Shown: positions 1 through 7,739 of the stretch, in pieces | Layout of the letters: each line of letters opens with the position of its first letter | Numbering within the stretch: the stretch's first letter is position 1 | From: Acidimicrobiales bacterium | Lineage (GTDB): Bacteria; Actinomycetota; Acidimicrobiia; Acidimicrobiales; UBA8592 | NCBI GenBank assembly: GCA_011523005.1 | Contig: WTHU01000151.1 | Span: 1-45,741, forward strand | Direction: 5' to 3' | DNA length: 45,741 bases | Translations under genes and position numbers: made by a program | The notes under the pieces: generated by a model | What the model was told of the DNA's origin: nothing | The model's input: the letters and a program-made list of their open reading frames with translations, nothing else | The model's database searches: none

Positions 1-461
1 GCTCTGTCAAGGAATACATTTGCGAGTCCTTTATATGGGTGGTCGAAGGCGAGTTCGATGGGTACATAGTTTTCGTCTCGGTAGTGTGCCCATGGGGTGT
101 TGAACATGACGGTATGTGCGTGTTGGCGTTCGGGGAATCCACGATCGTTTGCGTATAGTTCCCAGACTTGTTCTGCTGCCCATTTGAAGTGTTCGTCATG
201 TTTGCCTTCTAGAACCCAATAGGTAGCGAGATATGAACCCTTATCTACTGGTGATGTCACGGTGCTGTCTTCAGGGAATCTGATGTCTTTAAGTTCTCGG
301 GTTGCTACCCACCGTTTTCCTGCGAAGAGCCATGGGCCGATGAGGCATCCGGCGTAGAAATGGTCGCGTTCGTACCAGCGGTTGTATGCGACCTCGTGTC
401 CTTTGTTTGGATCTACGAGGGTGTAGAGCATGCTTCCTGTTCGTACTGGGTAGTCGTTCAT
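1..461 (-). CDS. Hypothetical protein, 3'-truncated by window edge; possibly EthD/dimeric alpha-beta barrel-like
   Basis: Reverse complement from ATG at 461 stays open to base 1: MNDYPVRTGSMLYTLVDPNKGHEVAYNRWYERDHFYAGCLIGPWLFAGKRWVATRELKDIRFPEDS...; absent from the ORF track because the stop lies outside the window. Confidence 0.75.
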   Translation of the reverse strand, partial: MNDYPVRTGSMLYTLVDPNKGHEVAYNRWYERDHFYAGCLIGPWLFAGKRWVATRELKDIRFPEDSTVTSPVDKGSYLATYWVLEGKHDEHFKWAAEQVWELYANDRGFPERQHAHTVMFNTPWAHYRDENYVPIELAFDHPYKGLANVFLDR

Positions 462-508
462 TGGGTTGCCTTCCTTTGGTTATTCTTATGGTGTAGCAGA
501 TTTTTGGT

Positions 509-1291
509 TCATGTGCCGTTAAAGTCAGGGCTGCGTTTTTCGATGAAGGCGGTAATTCCTTCAAGGTAATCGTTGCTTTCGTAGCATTTTCGTATTGCGT
601 TCTGTACGTCGGTGTTTGTTGCGTGACCGTTGATAGCGGCGAGGCTGACTTTCGCCGCTGTGAGTGATTGGGGAGCGAGTTGGCTGATTTGTGCTGTTAG
701 ATCATTAATTGCGGTGGGAAGTGCTGAGCTTGTAGTGACGTGATGGATGAGTCCGATGCGGTGTGCTTCTTTGGCGTTAATGGTTGAAGCTGTGAGGAGA
801 AGGTGGCGGGCGTGTGCGTCTCCAACGGTTTTTGCTAAGGATGTAACAGCTGGGTGAGGGAACGCGATCCCTAGCTTTGCTGGAGGAGCAGCGAACGTCG
901 CGGTGTCGCTTGCGTACCGCAGGTCGCATGCCAGAGCGATAGCTAACCCGCCTCCGCGGCAAGGCCCGTTAATCATGGCCACAGTTGGGACTGGGCTTTT
1001 TTCGATTGATTCGTGGGCATCAGCTTCAGCGTCATCGTAAGCATGTGCGTTGTCAGGGGTGCGTAGCGTTTCGAATTCAGAAATGTCTGAACCGGCTCCG
1101 AATGCGTCATCTCCAGCGCCCCGAATCACAATCACCGTCGCACCAGATGCAATTAGAGAATCAATTGCGGATGGCACCTTTTTGTACATTGTTAGGTTCA
1201 TGGCGTTGCGGAGTTTGGGGTTTGAGATGGTTAAAGTACCGATGTCGTTTGTTATTGAGGTGAGGATGTTACCTGTTGGTTCATTCGTCAT
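509..1291 (-). CDS. Enoyl-CoA hydratase/isomerase (crotonase) family protein
   Basis: 260 aa ORF with crotonase signature: NPKLRNAMN, GAGDDAFGAGSDISEF, PVPTVAMINGPCRGGGLAIALACDLRYAS, PAKLGIAFPHPA, A.RIGLIHHV. Confidence 0.93.
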   Translation of the reverse strand: MTNEPTGNILTSITNDIGTLTISNPKLRNAMNLTMYKKVPSAIDSLIASGATVIVIRGAGDDAFGAGSDISEFETLRTPDNAHAYDDAEADAHESIEKSPVPTVAMINGPCRGGGLAIALACDLRYASDTATFAAPPAKLGIAFPHPAVTSLAKTVGDAHARHLLLTASTINAKEAHRIGLIHHVTTSSALPTAINDLTAQISQLAPQSLTAAKVSLAAINGHATNTDVQNAIRKCYESNDYLEGITAFIEKRSPDFNGT

Positions 1292-1312
1292 TGTGCCTCG
1301 AAACTAGAGTGT

Positions 1313-2149
1313 CTATCCGATGATACTTACCCGTGTCCCGAGCGTCACATGTTCAGCGAAGATAGCCATATCGTCATTGTGCATTCGGATACATCCGTTT
1401 GAGACGGCGGAACCTATGAGATCAGGTTCATCTGTTCCATGAATTGCTAGTGCGGGGCGTCTGCCATCGAAATCGGAGAGGGCTTCTGAATGTTTATTTA
1501 GTCCGAATAGTCGTTGACCGTAAAGCGATGGGAGTTTCGTTTCGGAGCTAGAGCGCTCCCAGATGGCGTCAATAATTGCTTCGAGCGCTGGAGTTGGGGT
1601 GTTTGGGGCGCCTATTGCGACCGGTGCCTCCGCGATTAGGTCCGCACCAACGTATAGGGCTGCTTTGCGTTCGGAGAGGTCAACGATGATCAGATTTTCT
1701 GATTCTGCGATGGTGATATCTTCTTTGATTAGCCAGCCCGACGTGTTATTTGGGGTGACTGGAAGGATGACTTCTACGAATTCTTCTGTTTCGCGCCCGG
1801 TTGTTTCGAGGATTCGGGTTCCTTCAAAAGGCCCGGGGTTTGAGATGATGTTAGTTGTGGCCGATGACTGGTCCGGACTATAGAAGACTTGCGCTATTTT
1901 TTTGTCTGAGTTTATTGCGGCGTGCCCTGAAGAGGTTCGTTGGATTCTTTCAAAGGTTTCCTCAATCGTTTCATCAGGTATGTCAGCATATGCTTCAATT
2001 TCGTTATGAATGTCACTCGAAGAACTTGCGTTTGCCATACTGGCATCATTATCAATGGACATCAGTGAAGGCCCATCTGGTCTGCTGCAGGCCGCTGACA
2101 TGGTAATGAGGGTGAAAGCGATCAGAAGTATGCGCAAATTTGAAGTCAT
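1313..2149 (-). CDS. L,D-transpeptidase (YkuD domain), probable lipoprotein
   Basis: C-terminal YkuD motif HGTDEPDLIGSAVSNGCIRMHNDDM; N-terminal signal with lipobox-like LITMSAACS. Confidence 0.92.
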   Translation of the reverse strand: MTSNLRILLIAFTLITMSAACSRPDGPSLMSIDNDASMANASSSSDIHNEIEAYADIPDETIEETFERIQRTSSGHAAINSDKKIAQVFYSPDQSSATTNIISNPGPFEGTRILETTGRETEEFVEVILPVTPNNTSGWLIKEDITIAESENLIIVDLSERKAALYVGADLIAEAPVAIGAPNTPTPALEAIIDAIWERSSSETKLPSLYGQRLFGLNKHSEALSDFDGRRPALAIHGTDEPDLIGSAVSNGCIRMHNDDMAIFAEHVTLGTRVSIIG

Positions 2150-2365
2150 AGCGGCATAAACAGGGTAACTCCCTCATGTTTTACACCTGCGAATGCTTCC
2201 CTATTTTCACAACCGATGAAAGTTAACCGTCTAGGGGGTGAAGAAACGACGATCGCGTGGTTCTTGTATCGCTCATTAGCGTCTATACATCCAAAATAGA
2301 ATAGTGAAACAATTATTTTTTGAGTATCCACCATCTCTTAAAAAAGTTTAACTAATTTAACTTTC

Positions 2366-2380
2366 GTTGACTTTGTCAAC
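2366..2380. promoter_or_regulatory. Inverted repeat GTTGAC-TTT-GTCAAC upstream of the giant secreted protein gene
   Basis: Perfect 6-bp arms with 3-nt spacer, 42 bp upstream of the ATG at 2422; function unproven. Confidence 0.35.
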
Positions 2381-2421
2381 ATTTACCCCTTTACCCCCAA
2401 TACAAACAAGAGTTTAGATTT

Positions 2422-5400
2422 ATGACTTTTTATGATGCTGTTAACCCCCAAACAGATGGACCCACGACTGGGTCCCCTATATCTGCGTTTACCCACATTC
2501 GACGTAAGGGCAGGTTGCTTGGATTTCTTTTCCTAGTGCTGGCGTTAGGCGCCGCTCTATTAGTTGCCGTTGACAGTGAACCAAGACCAGCGTTCGCAGA
2601 TCTCTCTGGCTTACCAACTGACACAGGGTTTCCTTGTGGCGATAATGAAGGCCGAGGCGGATATCCATATCAGCATTCATGGGGGTTTGATACGGGTAAC
2701 CTTTTTGATGCCGCAATTGCAGATGCTGCAGGGGTTCAGAATGGGTCAATGATGCTTCAGCTCGCGATTTATAACACCTTGACGGGAAATTATGACGTTG
2801 AAGCAACGTACGCACCTAGTGTCACAGGCGGGTTGGTAGACGAGAATGGCCAAGTTCTCATTGCACCCTCTGATTTTGCTAAAAATAATTACAAGCAAGT
2901 CAATGGGTTGCTCATGGACCCGTTGGGCAATATGTATATTGCTGTCCAACCAAATAAAGATAAGCAAAAGTCATATTTGGTGCAGTTGATTCCGCCGGCA
3001 TCACAAAATGACCCTTCCACTTCCTGGGATGATACGAAGCTCGGTACGATGCGTCCGATTGCTAAACTGCAAACGAGTAAGGGAGTTGGCGCCGAGAAGA
3101 TCAATGCAGGCACATACTTTGAAGATGCAAATGGGAACCCATATGCTTCTCTCACTGGTAGTTTCTTCAAATCTGATTATTGGAATGTCCCACTTGACGC
3201 AACTGGCATTCCGACTTTTACTGGAACGAGCAAAACGGGTAGCGGTGGACCGAAAGATTTCTCGTGGATTAAGGAAGGCATTTCCTACAACGGCCAGATT
3301 TATGACCTAATTGCGCTTGAGCAAACAGGGACAACGACAGGCGCAGTGCACCTGCAACAGGCTGACGGTGATAATTATGCAAAAATCAGTGGCCTTTCTA
3401 TGCCGAATAACAGCAGAGGGAGCAAGGAAACGTTCGGGGCGTCTTACAACTTCAAGTTCGAAGATAATCGAACATATGTCTATTTCTCAGCGAACTTTGA
3501 AGGATACTTTGTTGAGCTTGGCCTCCCAGATCTTGATAACGCAGGGAATATCCCAATCACGGGGGCTAATAGTTTTGATGTTAAAGAGCTTCAGGGAAGC
3601 TTAAAGACAAACGATAATGATGGGGCTGGGTGCCCTTACGAGCCTCCCCCTTCAATCGAGGATTTAACTGCCTCAACATGGCCTCCCATATGCAATAATG
3701 ATGACCCCAATGGTGTAGGGTCCGAAGTCCCCATACGAGTATTCAACCAAGGAGCTGGTGCTACACAGGTGCGAATTGCGGCGACTATTGATGGCGTAAC
3801 GGTTCCCGCTAGCGATTACCGAAGTTCCCACTCATCTACTGGATTGAGCGACCTTGATGGAACTGGGCTTTTCCCTGTTCCCGGTGCAACTGTAGGCACA
3901 GAGGCCGGATTCCTTGAACTTATGATCGATATTGAGAAAGATGAGGTATGGCAAGCAACCGTCACCAGAACTGATGGAACTGTTGTTCAGATGGTTCCCG
4001 ATGGTGGAACGCTCAGCGAACCACCGTGTGACTTCATTGATGCTGCTACATGGTCTCCCAACCTCACTTTCGGTGCTTGCACTGTGAACAACGATGGAAC
4101 CTATGCAGTAGCTGCAACATTAGATAACACTGCATCAACTAGTGATAGCAATGCCGCTATCACTGTTAGTGGAACATTATTTGAAACACTCACAGTCGCA
4201 GCGGGGACAAGCCAAAATATTTCTGTAGCTCCAATATCCAACGGGACGATAGTGACTATTTCAATGACTGATGCATCAGGAAACAATAACAACCTTCTCA
4301 CTGCAACAGAGACTGCAGATTGTCCGAGCACTATAGATTCTTGGGATTGCGCCAATAACAGTGGATTAATTCAAACTCGTGAAGATACGACAACTGGGAC
4401 TATAAGTACAGGGGTGCTGAATCCGGCTGATGGCACGATCAATACCATCTGGGCATTGAACAGTACAGCTGCGGGGTCTGGAGACAACGAATTTAGTACC
4501 ATAAACGCAACCGGAATACACCCAACTAGTCAAGTTGTCTATGGGTTGGCGAATTTTAAAAACGAAAACGGATTTAATGGTGGCGTTGAGCAAGCCTATT
4601 TCATAAGATTCGACAGCGATAATATCGAATTCTTATACGAACTTAATGAAGGTATGGCCTACGACGGTGCTTTTGCCAGCACAGGAGATTTTTACTACAC
4701 CCCCGAAGATGGCAACATTTACCGAATCCCTAATCCTGATGGGGTTACAGGGTATTCAGATAGAAGTAATGCCAACATGCTTGCCGACCCGAGCGTGCAG
4801 CTAGCAACTAATCATCCTGCTGTTGGAGATATAACCTCCGCCGATATAGACCTTGGCAACGGTCTGGCTACTTACATTACCAGCCTAAGGAAGGACACTT
4901 TCATCGTCTATGATGTCGCGGCTAATCAGCTTTATGAGTTCAATAGTCTCCAAATGGCTGATGGTACTTCTATAGCACAATCAACTTATGGTGCTGGTTA
5001 CACCGTCACGGATGCCACAGGAACATCAATATTCTTCTCCGGAAATTCATCCGGAGAAATTTTAAAACTAGATCTTTCATCAGTGAACTTAAATGATCTT
5101 AACCAACCAATACTATTCAATCTTGCTGGGACAATGGAGTTGACTAATTCCAACGATGGTTTAAATTGCCCAGTGACAGTAAAGAATATCCCTGAAGAAT
5201 TCGGGGATGTTTTCGGATACGTGTGGGTTGATTTCAACGATGACGGGTTACGAACATCAATTGAAGATGGATCTGAACCGCATGTCACCGGTTATGACGT
5301 GACAATACGAAATGCCACACAGTACAAGGACTCATCAGGAAATGTTGTGCATGAAGCAGGTGAAATGGAGTACTCCGGAGTTATGTCTGGAACCGATACC

Positions 5401-7737
5401 GGGGATTATCGATGGCAGGCGAATCTTCCCTGTAAAGATAACAGCAACAATACTCTTGAATGGGTAGCTTCCTTCGATTACACAAACGTCTCCAATTGGC
5501 CGACCGGATTTACTCCAAACGGATACACCACGGAAACAAATGACTCAGTAACAACATCAGAACTTGATTCAGATGGTGCCCAGAGCGGAGCAGAATTACT
5601 ACTATCAAACTCATTTACAGCCACATGTGGTGCCACGATTCAGAGCACCACCCACCGAGCTGACGCAGGCGTCATTGGCGATTTCGTTTTCGCTCCCACG
5701 GTCACTGTTGACGTGAACTGCGCAACCGCTGTGACCATTGACTTAGATAATTCAGGTTCTAACATTGATTCTACTTTTGTTGTGAATGTGTACCGTGTCT
5801 CATCGGGTACTGCGACATTGCAAAGCTCTGAATCTGCCACACAACTCGTGGCTGCTGGGGCTACTACCCAATATGCAACAGCGATAACTCTGCCACCAGT
5901 GACTGAAATTCTGTACTTGGTGATAGAGGGACAAGGAACATTAAACGGGGCCACAAACTCCGCCCGATATAGTCAAGACGTTCTGAACCAATCCGCAAAC
6001 GATGGAGTCAATTTCCTATGTGTGCAGGTACAAGCCGAAATGGACTGTGCAAGTGGTGGCGAACAAGTAGCACTGGATAACACCGCATCAAATCAAGATG
6101 CCACTTTCATCGTCACTCCAGTAGTTGATGGAGTTGATCAGGCACCGGTAACTCAGGTTGTATCCGCAGGAGCAACAGTAGTGCTAACAAACACTGAGCT
6201 TTCTATCCCAGAAGACTCAACATGGACAATCAAATGGTCAGCGACCGGCGCTACCGCAGGAAGTTTCAGTGAAACAACACTTGACACGGATCTCGAAAAG
6301 GACTGTGTTGAACCTGTCTTTGACCCAGTTGTTACCTATGCCTATGCATGTGCTGCTGATGGAGTGATCCAAATAACAATCACAGTAGATAATACGGCAT
6401 CTACTCAATACGATATGAGCGCAGACCCACTTGCAGATAGGCATACTACGCATGTAACTCCGTTACGTTACGGTATTTCTTACATGGGATTAGATATTAA
6501 AGCTGCTCCAGGTCAGACTGCTGAAGGGACCGTAAGCTATCAAGAGGGTCAACGGGTTGAAATTTGGGTTCAGCAAACACGCCCTTGGGACCCAACGGCT
6601 GAAGGTATTGATGGTGGATGGTTTCTAGAGGAAATCCTTTACCCACCTTACGGTTCATGCCCTGATTGGAATCCGGTGGCGACCCTATCATTCGAATGCG
6701 GTGTTAGCGGAACAGGCTTACTGACAACTAACGTTAACAACGCAGCATCTGAGGTTGAGATGCGTTACAAACTGGTAGCAACGGATTTTGATGGTAACAC
6801 CACAGTGATAAATGATTGGGAAACTATTCCAGCTGGTCAAGACAGGATTGTGACGCTGTCGCAACTCGTAGATCAGAATTTAGAATACTCTATCGTTGCC
6901 GAATCAACCGAAGCTCACCCCGCTTCGTTCGGTCCAGGTGCTGTAACAGCCCCAACGGGTTGGGGGTCATATTCAGTAGCATTGTATGCAGATTGTGTTG
7001 TTGAAGATACTTGGTCTCCGTTCGCTGAGCTTGCAGCAGAGTGCGCTTCTGGAAACGAAGAAATCTTCTTACAACTCGATAACACTCGTTCAACGTTTAG
7101 CGCAGAATTTACTGTTGATGTATACGATGGCACGACCACTGACGCACCAAAGAACGAAGCAGCGTCTAGCACGCAAAGCATCCCTCCAGGAGCTTTAGAG
7201 TTCTATAGCACAACGATTCCGCTACCCAGCCCCGGCGATGGAATATATGTGCAGGTAACAGTCTTGCCGATTACCACTGGTGGAGAATCGCTAGCAGAAG
7301 AATCGGAAATTAACCTCACGCAACTCGTCAACTGCCCAGAGAGTCTTGTTCTTGATATCTCAATGGGATTCATCTGCGGAACAACTGTCCAAGGCCTAAT
7401 CATCAATAACGAACTATCATCACAGTCAGTTACGATTAAAGCTACACAGTACCTCAGCCCTGACTCATCAAGCGGCCCATGGAAACTTGGAGAAGTTTAT
7501 TCTGATGTGCCTTCAGTAAAAACGATTGAAATAGCTGAAGGAGAGGAACAACAATTCATATTCTACGCAATTAGTGATTATTACTGGAAAATTGATTGGG
7601 AGTTAACAGAAATTAATGGTGAATCAGTAGACAATATTGACGAGGATATAACAACTGTAGGAACTTTACGGTCAGAAGAGAGAGTTACATCGCAGGATGA
7701 TAGTAGCTGCCCCGGCACGCCTTTATTCACCGGCTAG
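2422..7737 (+). CDS. Large secreted repeat protein (1771 aa) with propeller-like regions, an SdrD-B-like module and Ig-like repeats
   Basis: Long ORF with N-terminal hydrophobic segment (LLGFLFLVLALGAALLVAV...AFA), repeated W-P-x(n)-C / DNTASTxxxxF modules, and GDVFGYVWVDFNDDGLRTSIEDG resembling SdrD-B. Confidence 0.9.
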   Translation: MTFYDAVNPQTDGPTTGSPISAFTHIRRKGRLLGFLFLVLALGAALLVAVDSEPRPAFADLSGLPTDTGFPCGDNEGRGGYPYQHSWGFDTGNLFDAAIADAAGVQNGSMMLQLAIYNTLTGNYDVEATYAPSVTGGLVDENGQVLIAPSDFAKNNYKQVNGLLMDPLGNMYIAVQPNKDKQKSYLVQLIPPASQNDPSTSWDDTKLGTMRPIAKLQTSKGVGAEKINAGTYFEDANGNPYASLTGSFFKSDYWNVPLDATGIPTFTGTSKTGSGGPKDFSWIKEGISYNGQIYDLIALEQTGTTTGAVHLQQADGDNYAKISGLSMPNNSRGSKETFGASYNFKFEDNRTYVYFSANFEGYFVELGLPDLDNAGNIPITGANSFDVKELQGSLKTNDNDGAGCPYEPPPSIEDLTASTWPPICNNDDPNGVGSEVPIRVFNQGAGATQVRIAATIDGVTVPASDYRSSHSSTGLSDLDGTGLFPVPGATVGTEAGFLELMIDIEKDEVWQATVTRTDGTVVQMVPDGGTLSEPPCDFIDAATWSPNLTFGACTVNNDGTYAVAATLDNTASTSDSNAAITVSGTLFETLTVAAGTSQNISVAPISNGTIVTISMTDASGNNNNLLTATETADCPSTIDSWDCANNSGLIQTREDTTTGTISTGVLNPADGTINTIWALNSTAAGSGDNEFSTINATGIHPTSQVVYGLANFKNENGFNGGVEQAYFIRFDSDNIEFLYELNEGMAYDGAFASTGDFYYTPEDGNIYRIPNPDGVTGYSDRSNANMLADPSVQLATNHPAVGDITSADIDLGNGLATYITSLRKDTFIVYDVAANQLYEFNSLQMADGTSIAQSTYGAGYTVTDATGTSIFFSGNSSGEILKLDLSSVNLNDLNQPILFNLAGTMELTNSNDGLNCPVTVKNIPEEFGDVFGYVWVDFNDDGLRTSIEDGSEPHVTGYDVTIRNATQYKDSSGNVVHEAGEMEYSGVMSGTDTGDYRWQANLPCKDNSNNTLEWVASFDYTNVSNWPTGFTPNGYTTETNDSVTTSELDSDGAQSGAELLLSNSFTATCGATIQSTTHRADAGVIGDFVFAPTVTVDVNCATAVTIDLDNSGSNIDSTFVVNVYRVSSGTATLQSSESATQLVAAGATTQYATAITLPPVTEILYLVIEGQGTLNGATNSARYSQDVLNQSANDGVNFLCVQVQAEMDCASGGEQVALDNTASNQDATFIVTPVVDGVDQAPVTQVVSAGATVVLTNTELSIPEDSTWTIKWSATGATAGSFSETTLDTDLEKDCVEPVFDPVVTYAYACAADGVIQITITVDNTASTQYDMSADPLADRHTTHVTPLRYGISYMGLDIKAAPGQTAEGTVSYQEGQRVEIWVQQTRPWDPTAEGIDGGWFLEEILYPPYGSCPDWNPVATLSFECGVSGTGLLTTNVNNAASEVEMRYKLVATDFDGNTTVINDWETIPAGQDRIVTLSQLVDQNLEYSIVAESTEAHPASFGPGAVTAPTGWGSYSVALYADCVVEDTWSPFAELAAECASGNEEIFLQLDNTRSTFSAEFTVDVYDGTTTDAPKNEAASSTQSIPPGALEFYSTTIPLPSPGDGIYVQVTVLPITTGGESLAEESEINLTQLVNCPESLVLDISMGFICGTTVQGLIINNELSSQSVTIKATQYLSPDSSSGPWKLGEVYSDVPSVKTIEIAEGEEQQFIFYAISDYYWKIDWELTEINGESVDNIDEDITTVGTLRSEERVTSQDDSSCPGTPLFTG
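5680..7737 (+). repeat. Degenerate protein-level tandem repeats (about 100 aa each) in the C-terminal part of the 1771-aa protein
   Basis: Recurring units: FAPTVTVDVNCATAVTIDLDNSGSN; VQAEMDCASGGEQVALDNTASNQ; DPVVTYAYACAADGVIQITITVDNTASTQ; WNPVATLSFECGVSGTGLLTTNVNNAASE; TWSPFAELAAECASGNEEIFLQLDNTRSTF; LVLDISMGFICGTTVQGLIINNELSSQ. A related unit is near 4039-4330 (TWSPNLTFGACTVNN...DNTASTSD). Confidence 0.75.
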
Positions 7738-7739
7738 GT

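Noticed and set aside
289-569. ORFs 289..564 (-) and 360..569 (+)
   Set aside because: They overlap the better-supported edge CDS (1..461 minus), have low-complexity Arg-rich or Trp/Val-rich translations and no recognisable family.
2146-2334. 62-aa minus ORF upstream of the L,D-transpeptidase
   Set aside because: No recognisable motif; it likely corresponds to leader/intergenic sequence.
7700-7737. C-terminal TPLFTG as an LPXTG sorting signal
   Set aside because: It is the very end of the protein, lacks the LPXTG consensus, and has no following hydrophobic helix and basic tail.
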